DNA of 64,000 nucleotides from Anaerosolibacter carboniphilus. GTDB lineage: Bacteria; Bacillota; Clostridia; Peptostreptococcales; Thermotaleaceae. The notes beneath the pieces were generated by a model. That model searched no databases. It saw only the letters and a program-made list of their open reading frames with translations, and had not been told where the DNA came from. The translations under genes and the position numbers were made by a program. The DNA is taken from contig NZ_JACHEN010000011.1 of NCBI RefSeq assembly GCF_014205875.1, positions 1 to 64,000 of the forward strand, given 5' to 3'. Shown here in pieces: positions 17,501 through 26,012 of the stretch; the first letter of the stretch is position 1; each line of letters begins with the position of its first letter.

Positions 17501-18144
17501 ATATTCTTCTTGTATTTACATTTGTTCTCCATATAATTGAAAAAATATCTTAGCCATGATATCTGAGAAGGAAGTAGATCTGGTAGATTCGTCAAAGGCG
17601 CCCAAAACAATTTGATTTTATCGTTATCTACACTGTGCTCCCAATACTTTGGTGCTTCCTGCTCGCATGTTAGGTGATAGAAATATCGTCGACTATTTTG
17701 CGTCAATGATTTTGTTGGAATCCAACCTATGATCTGGTAGGCTACATCATTAATTTCTAAAGATTGATCATACTCGATATATTCTATCTGTGTAAATTCT
17801 GCTCTCTTCTGAATACCTGTAACTGTAAGGCCTCGCCTCAGTTCTGCCCAACTATGGCTTCTGTTGTCCGGTCTTGCATATACCTTCCCTTGGTTTAGCA
17901 CAATATGACGATCATTTGGAAGCTCTAGATCTAGATAGCTAATAAGCTTTCGCAACTTTACCTGGCTAAGACCTGTATCTTCTTTTACTTTTCTTATCAC
18001 TGCCGTCAAATGTGCTTCACCCTCTTCAACAATTCCTGCGGGAATTTGTATCCCGTCTTTTGGATGATCTAAGAATAATAACTCCATTTTCCCATAATTC
18101 TCTCTCGTAATAAATCCCGTTATCTTTTCTAATACATCATCCAT
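17497..18144 (-). CDS. Nudix hydrolase with degenerate Nudix box
   Basis: Nudix-fold protein of 215 aa. The box runs G-x5-E-x7-R-K-V-K-E-D-x-G-L (near residues 36-58) instead of the consensus R-E-U-x-E-E-x-G-U, so one of the usual metal-binding glutamates is replaced by Lys. The C-terminal half (about 110-215) is an extra domain I do not recognise, with YYFHLTCEQEAPKYWEHSVDN-like sequence that looks like a second ligand-binding region. ATG at 18144 has AGGAGG 7 nt upstream. Substrate and activity are uncertain; it could be a sensor or weak phosphohydrolase. Confidence 0.75.
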   Translation of the reverse strand: MDDVLEKITGFITRENYGKMELLFLDHPKDGIQIPAGIVEEGEAHLTAVIRKVKEDTGLSQVKLRKLISYLDLELPNDRHIVLNQGKVYARPDNRSHSWAELRRGLTVTGIQKRAEFTQIEYIEYDQSLEINDVAYQIIGWIPTKSLTQNSRRYFYHLTCEQEAPKYWEHSVDNDKIKLFWAPLTNLPDLLPSQISWLRYFFNYMENKCKYKKNI

Positions 18145-18441
18145 TCTCCATCCTCCTAACATCCATATATTTTCAAAGCATGCTTAATTCCATTGAAAGC
18201 ATAAATGTAAATATTTATTATTTCTACTAAATCCATTTATTTCCTTTTAATTTCCATCTATTTCTCTATAAAAGAAGAAAAACTTTTTGCTACGGATTAT
18301 GGTTTTCCATAAAAGCATAAAAGGTATCATAGATTTTCATTTTATGGAAAATACTATATTTACATAAATATACTCATCCAAACTTCCTCTTCTCCTACAC
18401 TGCAGATGAACGGAGGATTAGATACTAAGGAGGACCAATAT

Positions 18442-19128
18442 TTGCGTTTAAACAAATTTCAGGATTATAGACATTTTTTCATACTCACCTACTACGGTTT
18501 CATTTGGTTTCTGTACTACTATACAGAAAGAACCATCAAACCAGAATATTATATACATTCTAAAATTGATCTATATATTCCCTTTGTGAAATATATGATC
18601 ATCCCCTATATTTTCTGGTATGTATATATCTTTGGTACTTTATTATACTTAGGACTTAAGTCAAAGGATGATTTTTTAAAATTGACTATTTTTTTATTTA
18701 CAGGTATGACTCTTTGTTTTATCTTTTATATGATTTTTCCTAATGGACAAAACCTTCGTCCAATCATTATTGAAAACGATATTTTCTCTAAATTAATACG
18801 TTATATCTATGCCGTTGACACACCCACAAACTCATCGCCCAGTATTCATGTACTAAACGCTATCGCTATCCATATTGCACTTATTCGATGTAAAAGGCTA
18901 GAAGAGAATAAAATGATCCGTGTTAGTTCCTTCATTGTGATGGCATTAATTATTGGATCTACTGTCATGATTAAACAACATTCTGTTTTGGATGTTGTCT
19001 ATGGCATAGCATTAAGCATATTACTATATTCAGTCATTTACAATCTTAAATTTTTTCGACTTCTGCGATTTGGCAAACTATCATTAACCTATCATTCAAA
19101 GAAGTTCTTGAACTTTTTTAGCAAATAG
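18442..19128 (+). CDS. PAP2-family membrane phosphatase
   Basis: Integral membrane protein of 228 aa with about six hydrophobic segments. The PAP2 motifs are incomplete but recognisable: PSIHVLN (motif 2, with the His of the SxxxH core) near residue 135 and KQHSVLDVVYG (motif 3) near residue 187. The second matches the inositol-phosphotransferase/AUR1-like PAP2 branch rather than classic lipid phosphatases. The start is probably TTG at 18442, which has AAGGAGG 8 nt upstream; an in-frame ATG at 18406 has no site. Likely acts on a membrane lipid phosphate; the substrate is unknown. Confidence 0.75.
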   Translation: MRLNKFQDYRHFFILTYYGFIWFLYYYTERTIKPEYYIHSKIDLYIPFVKYMIIPYIFWYVYIFGTLLYLGLKSKDDFLKLTIFLFTGMTLCFIFYMIFPNGQNLRPIIIENDIFSKLIRYIYAVDTPTNSSPSIHVLNAIAIHIALIRCKRLEENKMIRVSSFIVMALIIGSTVMIKQHSVLDVVYGIALSILLYSVIYNLKFFRLLRFGKLSLTYHSKKFLNFFSK

Positions 19129-19169
19129 ACTTTCTATTCATCTATGAGCAGTTTCATAAATGAACATGC

Positions 19170-19202
19170 AAAAAGCTGAAAGTATAAATATTTCAGCTTT
19201 TT
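19170..19202. terminator. Bidirectional terminator between PAP2 and spoVA operon
   Basis: AAAAAGCTGAAA / TTTCAGCTTTTT hairpin with a 9-nt loop between the convergent PAP2 and DUF1657 genes; it can serve both strands. Confidence 0.85.
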
Positions 19203-19211
19203 CTATCCTTA

Positions 19212-19415
19212 TTATTGTTTGTATTGTGGCTCTTGCTGCTCAATATATTGTTGTCTTTGTTGTAAGGTTTGTAGTGTGCTTTCTAAAGTTTGAGCAATTT
19301 GCTGAAACTGTTGCTTTGCTTGTTTATCTTCCGTCTGTAATGCAAAAGTTTTCATAGTAGCTGCTGCACTTTGAATTCCTGCAATAGCCTGTTGCATTTG
19401 TGTACCTACTGTCAT
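19212..19415 (-). CDS. DUF1657 small protein, last gene of spoVA operon
   Basis: A 67-aa helical protein starting MTVGTQM, with a long Gln-rich coiled region and the end EPQYKQ. It is a close paralogue of the 68-aa protein that opens the operon (MTVGSQV...EPQYKGN). The family is found almost only in SpoVA-type operons of spore formers; its function is unknown. GGGAGGTGA precedes the ATG at 19415, and 35 nt separate it from spoVAE. The shared ends suggest that the two paralogues may form a structural pair. Confidence 0.85.
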   Translation of the reverse strand: MTVGTQMQQAIAGIQSAAATMKTFALQTEDKQAKQQFQQIAQTLESTLQTLQQRQQYIEQQEPQYKQ

Positions 19416-19450
19416 TGTTGAGTCACCTCCCTTCTCTTTCCTTTCATTAT

Positions 19451-19804
19451 TCATCCCTTCGGTTTAAAGATTAGGGCTGCCATGAACCCAAATATGATGG
19501 CTGCTGAAATACCAGCACTTGTTACTTCAAAAATTCCTGTCAGAACACCTACAATGCCACTCCTCTTGGCTTCTGCCAAGGCACCCTTAACCAAGGCATT
19601 GCCAAAGCTAGTAATAGGCACGCTGGCTCCTGCTCCCGCGAATTTTATCAATGGTTCGTATAATCCAAGTCCTCCCAGTATTGCACCAACCACCACCAAA
19701 CTGCTAGTTACATGGGCTGGTGTCAGCTTAAAAACGTCCAGCATAATCTGTCCGATGACACAGATTCCCCCACCTACCACAAAGGCCCAAAAAAATTTCT
19801 CCAT
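19451..19804 (-). CDS. spoVAE: Stage V sporulation protein AE (SpoVAEb type)
   Basis: Small membrane protein (117 aa, about three or four segments) of the SpoVA channel that moves Ca-dipicolinate into the forespore and releases it at germination. It has the typical ending [13 protein letters not shown] and the motif [27 protein letters not shown], which is shared with the neighbouring SpoVAC. It follows spoVAD by 18 nt. The size matches the membrane subunit AEb rather than the soluble AEa. Confidence 0.92.
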   Translation of the reverse strand: MEKFFWAFVVGGGICVIGQIMLDVFKLTPAHVTSSLVVVGAILGGLGLYEPLIKFAGAGASVPITSFGNALVKGALAEAKRSGIVGVLTGIFEVTSAGISAAIIFGFMAALIFKPKG

Positions 19805-19822
19805 AACTTCTTACCTACCTTT

Positions 19823-20824
19823 CTACATCTCAATCGAAACTGCATGAGCAATACAAGGTATACTTTCTTTTTGCTGGAAGGATAAGGGTGACATCAGTGC
19901 GCCTGTTGCTACGATTAAAATTCTTTTTAATTCTCCTTTTCTCATGCGGTTTAAAAAATGTCCATAGGTTACTGTAGCTGAGCATCCACAACCACTTCCC
20001 CCTGCGATTACGGGTTGTTCTGGTTTGTAAATTAGGATTCCGCAATCCGTAAGGATGTTTTCTGGAATTTTTAGTCCATGGTCTGTCAGTAAGTCCGATG
20101 CGATCCTATGACCAATTTTTCCAAGATCCCCCGTGGCGATGATATCATAATAGGAAGGTTCTATGTTCATATCTCTAAAATGAGCTTCGATAGTATCTAC
20201 AGCTGCTGGTGCCATGGCTGCTCCCATATTGAACGGGTCAGAAAGTCCCATATCAATCACCCGCCCAATGGTGGCAGACGTCACCCTAGGTCCATGCCCT
20301 CCCTCTCCGACTAAGGCTGCTCCTGCTCCCGTTACTGTCCATTGGGCTGTAGGCGGTTTTTGGGAACCATATTCTGTTGGATATCGGAACTGTTTTTCTG
20401 CTGCCGCATTGTGGCTGGAAGCCCCTGCCAATACATAGTTGGCTGATTTACTATCTATGATGAGACTCGCTAAGGCCAATCCTTCCATGGAACTTGAGCA
20501 GGCGCCAAAGATGCCCAGGTAAGGCATTCCTAAAGTTCGCGCTGCGAAGCTACTAGAAATGATTTGGTTCATTAAATCTCCGCTTAGAAAAAATTGCACA
20601 TCTTCTTTTTTTATACCCGCCTTCTCTAAGGCAATTTCGCCAGCTTGTTCCAATAGCTTTTTTTCTGCCTTTTCATAGCTGTCTTGACCTAGCCATATAT
20701 CCTCATGCAAAATATCAAAATCCTCTGCCACTGCACCTTTAGCTTCAAATGGTCCACCTACAGCGGCCGATGCCAATATAGTAGGTTTTGAATAAAAAAC
20801 CCATGTCTGATGTCCTTTAAGCAT
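19823..20824 (-). CDS. spoVAD: Stage V sporulation protein AD
   Basis: Thiolase-fold protein (333 aa) that binds dipicolinic acid at the inner spore membrane. Visible features are the N-terminal GHQTWVFYSKPTILASAAVGGPFEAKGAVAEDFDILHED region, GIFGACSSSMEGLALAS near residue 105 where the thiolase cysteine lies, GSGCGCSATVTYGHFL near 275, and the usual C-terminal REKS/QQKESIPCIAHAV stretch. The ATG abuts the spoVAC stop with zero gap, so the two are translationally coupled. Part of the DUF1657-DUF421-spoVAC-AD-AE-DUF1657 operon. Confidence 0.95.
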   Translation of the reverse strand: MLKGHQTWVFYSKPTILASAAVGGPFEAKGAVAEDFDILHEDIWLGQDSYEKAEKKLLEQAGEIALEKAGIKKEDVQFFLSGDLMNQIISSSFAARTLGMPYLGIFGACSSSMEGLALASLIIDSKSANYVLAGASSHNAAAEKQFRYPTEYGSQKPPTAQWTVTGAGAALVGEGGHGPRVTSATIGRVIDMGLSDPFNMGAAMAPAAVDTIEAHFRDMNIEPSYYDIIATGDLGKIGHRIASDLLTDHGLKIPENILTDCGILIYKPEQPVIAGGSGCGCSATVTYGHFLNRMRKGELKRILIVATGALMSPLSFQQKESIPCIAHAVSIEM

Positions 20825-21304
20825 CTACATCCCACCTAATCCTTGAATTGTAATTTTGATAATTGCTACAACAAAAGCGGAAAACACACCAAAGGCAATG
20901 ACAGAACCTGCTAGTTTAAACATATTACCTCCCACCCCAAGAACATATCCTTCACTACGATGCTCGATAGCAGCCGATGCAATCGTATTGGCAAAGCCGG
21001 TAACTGGAATAATCGTTCCTGCACCAGCCCATTGGGCAATATGATCATAAACGCCAATAGACGTTAATAGCACAGATAACATAATCAAAACTGCAGTTGC
21101 AGGATTCCCTGCAGTAACTTCATTAAAGTCAAAATACTTCATAAACATCCACTGAAGCCCCTGCCCAATTGTAGATATTATTCCCCCGACAATAAAAGCC
21201 TTGAGACAATTGTATAAGACCGATCTTTTAGGTTCCCTTGCTTTAGCGAACTCCTGATACTGCTGCTGTGTTGGTGTTAACTTCTTATTCTTCTTGCTTG
21301 ACAT
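20825..21304 (-). CDS. spoVAC: Stage V sporulation protein AC
   Basis: Membrane channel protein (159 aa) of the SpoVA complex; in Bacillus SpoVAC acts as a mechanosensitive channel for dipicolinate release. A charged N-terminus (SSKKNKKLTPTQQQYQEFAKAREPKRS) precedes four or five hydrophobic segments with GAGTIIPVTGFANTIASAAIEHRSEG near residue 100. It starts 14 nt after the DUF421 gene and is coupled to spoVAD. Confidence 0.95.
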   Translation of the reverse strand: MSSKKNKKLTPTQQQYQEFAKAREPKRSVLYNCLKAFIVGGIISTIGQGLQWMFMKYFDFNEVTAGNPATAVLIMLSVLLTSIGVYDHIAQWAGAGTIIPVTGFANTIASAAIEHRSEGYVLGVGGNMFKLAGSVIAFGVFSAFVVAIIKITIQGLGGM

Positions 21305-21318
21305 TGTCCTATCACCTT

Positions 21319-22179
21319 CTATCTTAATAAATAAGCTTTTAGCTTCTGTAGTACTTCTTGTAACTTCTGTGCGTCCATTTCGTACATCTTCTTTGCCTTC
21401 TCATCCTGTGTCTCTAATGCAAAGCTCATCAGGTCTGCTTGACATTTTTCCAGTGTAGCATAGAGGAGCTCCTTTACCTGTACCTGGGGCTGCTGCAGCG
21501 AATCGTCAAACAAATCTACATATAGGTCTCCCGATGCGTCTACTTGTCCTAAAAAAACATTATCTAGGGATACTCCCATATTCATTAGCTGCATCCCCAG
21601 CCATCCTTGATTCAAGCCCATGTTGGATAAGGGTTCATCCAGGACATTTCCATCTAAGATCACCGTTTGAGGAGACATTTGGGGTGCTACTTTTTTTCCT
21701 AGGTCATAGGGAGTCACAGGCTTTTTATCCGATTTTAGCAGCACATTGATCTCACCTGTAGTTTCCATCATTGCAAATTCCACATCAGCCATAAGAAAGG
21801 CATTTTTTGATCGCAGCTCTCGCATCAATTCTTCTCCCGTAATTCGAAGCTGTTTTAGATTCTCTTCCATGACTTTTCCGTCCTTGACCAGAATCTTTTC
21901 CCTTCCATTTAGTACATCGTGTAACCATTTGCTTTTCATGGAAACATAATCCAAGCCGATGGGAAGAAATATCCAAACACTCAGTGCAACTAAGCCAAAA
22001 GATAGATTTTTAATAATATTTGTTGAAATCAACGCCGCTAAAATGGCAATCACGCCGTAGCTTACAAAATGAAAGGGTGTCATTCTAGCGATTTGCTTCC
22101 TTCCCATCACACGGATAAAGATAAGGATGCCAAAAAACAGACCTACAGATCTAAGTAAAATTACCAACCATTCCTTCAT
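21319..22179 (-). CDS. DUF421 (YetF-like) membrane protein with DUF1657-like tail
   Basis: Three N-terminal membrane segments (about residues 5-80) with the family motif FIRVMGRKQIARMTPFHFVSYGVIAILA are followed by a soluble DUF421 domain (about 85-200: KWLHDVLNGREKILVKDGKVMEENLKQLRITGEELMRELR). The last 60 residues (from about 225: ELLYATLEKCQADLMSFALETQDEKAKKMYEMDAQKLQEVLQKLKAYL) resemble DUF1657, the family of the two flanking genes, so this looks like a fusion. ATG at 22179 is chosen (GAGGG upstream, no overlap with the preceding gene). The role in spores is unknown; membership of the spoVA unit is clear. Confidence 0.88.
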   Translation of the reverse strand: MKEWLVILLRSVGLFFGILIFIRVMGRKQIARMTPFHFVSYGVIAILAALISTNIIKNLSFGLVALSVWIFLPIGLDYVSMKSKWLHDVLNGREKILVKDGKVMEENLKQLRITGEELMRELRSKNAFLMADVEFAMMETTGEINVLLKSDKKPVTPYDLGKKVAPQMSPQTVILDGNVLDEPLSNMGLNQGWLGMQLMNMGVSLDNVFLGQVDASGDLYVDLFDDSLQQPQVQVKELLYATLEKCQADLMSFALETQDEKAKKMYEMDAQKLQEVLQKLKAYLLR

Positions 22180-22192
22180 ATGCTTCCCTCGC

Positions 22193-22399
22193 TTAATTCC
22201 CCTTGTATTGGGGCTCTTCAAATTCTAAAAGCTTTACTCGATCTTCTAAATCCCTGATGATACTGCCTGTAACAAAAATTGCTTCTTGATAAGCTGTGAT
22301 AGCCTCTGAATTTTGCGACTGCACAGCATAAAGCCGCAAAGTACCCTGGGCTCCTTTTAATGATGCCAAAGTCTGTTTTACCTGCGAACCAACCGTCAT
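22193..22399 (-). CDS. DUF1657 small protein, first gene of spoVA operon
   Basis: A 68-aa, mostly helical protein beginning MTVGSQVKQTLASLKGAQGTLRLYA and ending EEPQYKGN. It is paralogous to the last gene of the same operon and similar to the tail of the DUF421 protein between them. GGGAGG lies upstream of the ATG. It opens the operon, 13 nt before the DUF421 gene. I looked for a forespore sigma-G-type promoter in the AT-rich leader (22400-22520) and could not find a convincing one. Confidence 0.85.
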   Translation of the reverse strand: MTVGSQVKQTLASLKGAQGTLRLYAVQSQNSEAITAYQEAIFVTGSIIRDLEDRVKLLEFEEPQYKGN

Positions 22400-22566
22400 T
22401 TTCCCATGCCTCCCCTAGAATATTAAATTATCAACACTATAATTATTTTTACAATTTTTTTAAAATAATAGTTTGTTAATGTATTCCATTTTCGTCGAAT
22501 TATAAAAAAACATGACGAACATATCTTATTGCAGTATGGGAAACTTATATATAGAAAAAATCAGAA

Positions 22567-23490
22567 ATGGAGATGAAGCCATTGTATCAACCTAAATATT
22601 TAGCCTTACTCGATAATGGAGAACTGGAGAAAAGAGTAAAAACTTTTAATGAAATGCTTCAAAATTGCGTATTGTGTCCTCATCAATGCGAAGTCAACAG
22701 AGTTGACGGAGAGAGAGGCTATTGTCAAACCTTACAAAATCCAATTATCTCTGGCGCAGAAGCACATTTGGGAGAAGAACCAGAGTTGGTTGGGAGACAT
22801 GGTTCTGGTACTATTTTCTTCGCTCACTGCAATCTTGCTTGTGTATTTTGTCAAAACTATGAAATAAGTTACTGCGGAGAGGGAAAAGAAGTTTCTTCTG
22901 CTCAATTGGCCGAGATCATGCTTAATCTTCAAAACAAAGGCTGTCATAACATCAACTTAGTTTCCCCAGGACACATCATTCCTCAAATTGTAGAAGGTAT
23001 CTTTCTAGCTTCTCAAAGGGGTCTAACGCTTCCAATCGTATACAATACAAACGGTTATGACTTAACCGATACCCTTAAATTATTAGAAGGTATCATAGAC
23101 ATTTACATGCCTGATATCAAATTTTCCGATGATACACTGGGATTGAAGTATCTTGGTGTAAAAAACTATTTTACAATAGCAAAAAATGCCGTAAAAGAAA
23201 TGTATCATCAGGTAGGAAATCTTCAGACTGATCATAGAAATATTGCCCAGCGTGGTTTGATGATACGTCATTTGGTCATGCCTCAAAATCTAGCTGGTAC
23301 GGACGAAATCATGAAATTTATAGTGAATGACCTCTCAGAAAATTGTTATGTTCATATGATGGCACAATATTATCCTACGCATCATGCGTATCTTTATAAG
23401 GAAATCAGTAGAAGGATTACCGACGAAGAATTTCATCATGCCATTTCTCTGGCCAAGTCTGCAGGTCTAAAAAACATAAAGTTCTTTTAA
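22567..23490 (+). CDS. Radical SAM protein, PflA-like
   Basis: A 307-aa radical SAM enzyme. The SAM-cluster motif CNLACVFC lies near residue 88. Upstream is a second cysteine set, CVLCPHQCEVNR...GYC, near residues 36-60, resembling an auxiliary cluster or zinc site. The central (beta/alpha) barrel elements include NLVSPGHIIPQI, YNTNGYD and DIYMPDIKFSDD. It belongs to the family often labelled pyruvate formate-lyase activating-like; no glycyl-radical partner is adjacent, so the name is only structural. The start ATG at 22567 has a weak ribosome-binding site. Substrate unknown. Confidence 0.88.
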   Translation: MEMKPLYQPKYLALLDNGELEKRVKTFNEMLQNCVLCPHQCEVNRVDGERGYCQTLQNPIISGAEAHLGEEPELVGRHGSGTIFFAHCNLACVFCQNYEISYCGEGKEVSSAQLAEIMLNLQNKGCHNINLVSPGHIIPQIVEGIFLASQRGLTLPIVYNTNGYDLTDTLKLLEGIIDIYMPDIKFSDDTLGLKYLGVKNYFTIAKNAVKEMYHQVGNLQTDHRNIAQRGLMIRHLVMPQNLAGTDEIMKFIVNDLSENCYVHMMAQYYPTHHAYLYKEISRRITDEEFHHAISLAKSAGLKNIKFF

Positions 23491-23544
23491 TGTTGAGGAA
23501 GCTACTCTTTCCTATTCGTCGTACGAAGTATAGGTACAAAAACT

Positions 23545-23580
23545 AAAAAAGCACATGTCCTTTATAAAATCGACATGCGC
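23545..23580 (-). terminator. Terminator downstream of the AIM24 gene region
   Basis: Minus strand GCGCATGTC, 12-nt loop, GACATGTGC, TTTTTT. It lies beyond the small 41-codon frame described next. Confidence 0.8.
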
Positions 23581-23588
23581 TTATTCTG

Positions 23589-23714
23589 TCACTGTTTTGG
23601 AAGCTGAACTAGATATTCAGAAATGGTATTTACCCTATCTCCTATTTCCAAGTTCGAGACAATTCTCAATGGCTTATCCACGTCTTGAGGTCCAGTAGTT
23701 TTTTTAATCTCCAT
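23589..23714 (-). CDS. Possible small ORF overlapping the end of the AIM24 gene, 41 aa
   Basis: A minus-strand frame of 41 codons starts with ATG 8 nt inside the end of the AIM24 gene and stops 9 nt before the terminator. It could be translated by coupling. The peptide begins [15 protein letters not shown] and ends [10 protein letters not shown], which looks protein-like, but there is no strong ribosome-binding site and no family I recognise. It may also be the frameshifted tail of a longer gene. Confidence 0.35.
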   Translation of the reverse strand: MEIKKTTGPQDVDKPLRIVSNLEIGDRVNTISEYLVQLPKQ

Positions 23715-24516
23715 CAATGAAATTCCCAAGACCACCTAACACATCTAATACACTGCCTTCACCCTTTGCTTTCCCACCCATTCTATTCCGGGAAGCAGAG
23801 AACATTCTGTCAGCCAGCCTGCTAAAAGGTAGGGATTGAAGCCATACTTTTCCTGGTCCGCTCAACGTTGCAAAAAATAAACCTTCTCCCCCAAATAAGG
23901 CACTCTTCACACCTCCAACAAACTGGATGTCGTAATCTACTTCACCTGTCAGAGCAACAAGGCAACCAGTATCTACCCTTAACATCTCACCACTTTTTAA
24001 TTCCTTTTCGATAATAGTACCTCCTGCATGGAGAAACGCCAGTCCATCTCCCTCTAGTTTCTGCATGATGAATCCTTCCCCACCAAATAGACCAGCACCA
24101 AGTTTTCTTTGAAATGCAATGCTTACAGATACACCTTTTGCCGCACAAAGAAACGCATCTTTTTGGCAGATTATTCGCCCTCTATACTGTTGTAGATCAA
24201 GAGGAATAATTTTTCCCGGATAGGGTGCAGCAAAAGATACCTTTTGCTGGACTGCAGCCCCATTTGTAAAGGCTGTCATAAATAGGCTCTCTCCAGTAAT
24301 GACTCTTTTTCCTGCTCCTAACAATTTACCCATTAATCCACCTTGAGCATCACGATCTGATCCATCTCCAAAAATTGTCTCCATTTGAATTCCTTGTTCC
24401 ATATACATCATGGCACCAGCTTCTGCGATAATGCTCTCATTTTGATCTAAGGCAACTTCGACGAATTGCATATCGTCCCCATAGACCTCGTAATCTACCA
24501 CATGGGCCTTTGGCAT
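23704..24516 (-). CDS. TIGR00266/AIM24 family protein
   Basis: A 270-aa double-psi/beta-strand AIM24 (DUF124) protein. Typical repeats are [32 protein letters not shown] at the start, [29 protein letters not shown] in the middle and [30 protein letters not shown] near the end. The function of bacterial members is unknown; some are linked to stress. AAAGAGGTGGAG precedes the ATG. A C-terminal Gly-rich tail (GGLGNF) completes it. Confidence 0.9.
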   Translation of the reverse strand: MPKAHVVDYEVYGDDMQFVEVALDQNESIIAEAGAMMYMEQGIQMETIFGDGSDRDAQGGLMGKLLGAGKRVITGESLFMTAFTNGAAVQQKVSFAAPYPGKIIPLDLQQYRGRIICQKDAFLCAAKGVSVSIAFQRKLGAGLFGGEGFIMQKLEGDGLAFLHAGGTIIEKELKSGEMLRVDTGCLVALTGEVDYDIQFVGGVKSALFGGEGLFFATLSGPGKVWLQSLPFSRLADRMFSASRNRMGGKAKGEGSVLDVLGGLGNFIDGD

Positions 24517-24725
24517 ATAACTCCACCTCTTTCTATTTACTTAAATCTATATAAGTATTTACGATTGTTTCCAAAAAAAGTCTGAAAGATTTCTATACTT
24601 AAGAAACATACTTTATTTTCCTATTATCAAACAGTTTATCTTAGCCCAGGTAACTATCTTCGTCAATAGTATGCTAGCTAAATTACAAAAAGACACCTGA
24701 TTTTCATAGGCAGCTTTCGTTTCAT

Positions 24726-24885
24726 TTATTTTCTCATTAATAAATTTGGAAGAGCCCCCATTCCTACCTTCATAACTACTGGAAGTAGAATAAGCGTCGT
24801 AATTAAAATAAGTAGTGCCATATCCATGATCATACCCAATAATACTAGGATGACATTTACCAATAATAAGATAACATAATGATTA
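24726..24885 (-). pseudogene. Decayed fragment of a TRAP transporter large permease (dctM)
   Basis: A minus-strand reading of about 50 codons with no start encodes a hydrophobic stretch ending ...LLGMIMDMA..ILIxTLILLPVVMKVGM, matching the conserved GxxxDMxPxILILTPILLP region of DctM proteins. Frame is lost on both sides. It is an isolated gene remnant, now inside the gap between the AIM24 gene and the ribose operon. The match is from memory of the family, over a short stretch. Confidence 0.5.
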
Positions 24886-24903
24886 TCCTTTTATATTTTT
24901 CAA

Positions 24904-24945
24904 CAAAAAAACAAGCGTAGGATCTTAACTTCTACGCCTGTTTTT
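24904..24945 (-). terminator. Terminator downstream of rbsB
   Basis: Minus strand AAACAGGCGTAG, loop, CTACGCTTGTTT followed by a T run. A second AT-rich hairpin (TTTTATATACAT / ATGTATATAAAA, about 24992-25022) sits just after the rbsB stop codon. Confidence 0.8.
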
Positions 24946-25025
24946 AACCATCAAAATTTCAAATTGTTTTTATTTTTAGCCTACGACTGGGTTTTATATA
25001 CATGTAGATTATGTATATAAAAAGT

Positions 25026-25934
25026 TTACTTAGTCACAAGTTTTAAATCAACTGGAATAAACGTGTCAACAGTTTCCCCTTTTAATACTTTGTCAGCCAT
25101 TTCTACGCCTAATGCGCCAATCTGATCTGGCTGCTGTGCTACGGTTGCTGCTAGCTTACCTTCTTCAACTGACTTTACAGCATCATCTGTTGCATCAAAC
25201 CCAACTACAAGGATATCCCTTCCACTTGCTTCAATTGCTTTTAATGCACCTAAAGCCATTTCATCATTATGGGCAAATACAGCATTGATCTCTGGCTGTG
25301 CTTGTAGTATGTTTTCCATTACTGTCAAACCTTTTGTTCTATCAAAATCAGCAGTTTGTTTTGCAACAACTTCTATACTGCTTCCTTTAATGGCATCATT
25401 AAATCCTTGCCCTCTATCTCTTGCTGCAGAAGTTCCAGCGATACCCTCTAATTCCACTGCTTTACCAGCTCCACCGAGCTTTTCTATGATAAATTCTCCT
25501 GCCATTTTACCACCTGCCACATTATCCGACGCAATATGCGTAACAACTTCTCCGGCATTTGCGCCCCTATCAAGGGTAATCACAGGAATTTTCGCATCAT
25601 TTGCAAGCTTAATCGCGCTTCCAACAGCATCTGAATCTGTAGGATTCACCAAAATCACAGATACTTTTTTGGTAATCAAGTCTTCTAGATTCGCTAGCTC
25701 TTTCGCAGGATCATTCTGAGAATCAAGTACAATCAGTTCAGCTCCTAGCTCTTTTGCTTTTGCCTCAGCGCCCTCTTTCAATGTAACAAAGAAAGGATTG
25801 TTTAATGTAGAAACAACCAATCCAATTTTAGTTCCTCCTGGCTGCTCAGTCTCTGTTGCAGGCTTGTTAGCGCACCCAGAGAGTAACCCCATCATTAAAA
25901 CCATAACCAGTAAAATGCTTAAAACTTTTTTCAT
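25026..25934 (-). CDS. rbsB: Ribose ABC transporter substrate-binding lipoprotein
   Basis: Extracytoplasmic periplasmic-binding-protein-like lipoprotein (302 aa) that hands ribose to RbsAC. The signal peptide [21 protein letters not shown] ends in the lipobox LLSGC, so Cys21 would be acylated. The mature part starts [29 protein letters not shown], with sugar-binding features N-P-F-F and [13 protein letters not shown], and ATDDAV. GGGAGG lies before the ATG at 25934. Last gene of rbsRKDACB. Confidence 0.94.
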   Translation of the reverse strand: MKKVLSILLVMVLMMGLLSGCANKPATETEQPGGTKIGLVVSTLNNPFFVTLKEGAEAKAKELGAELIVLDSQNDPAKELANLEDLITKKVSVILVNPTDSDAVGSAIKLANDAKIPVITLDRGANAGEVVTHIASDNVAGGKMAGEFIIEKLGGAGKAVELEGIAGTSAARDRGQGFNDAIKGSSIEVVAKQTADFDRTKGLTVMENILQAQPEINAVFAHNDEMALGALKAIEASGRDILVVGFDATDDAVKSVEEGKLAATVAQQPDQIGALGVEMADKVLKGETVDTFIPVDLKLVTK

Positions 25935-26012
25935 ACCTTTTCCTCCCTTTAATAAGATATAGTTTATCCTCACTGAAAATCATGTTTATCATGTTTTCAG
26001 ATAGAAACAGCA

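Noticed and set aside
22400-22520. Possible sigma-G promoter for the spoVA operon
   Set aside because: The AT-rich leader has only weak partial matches; I could not place -35 and -10 with correct spacing.
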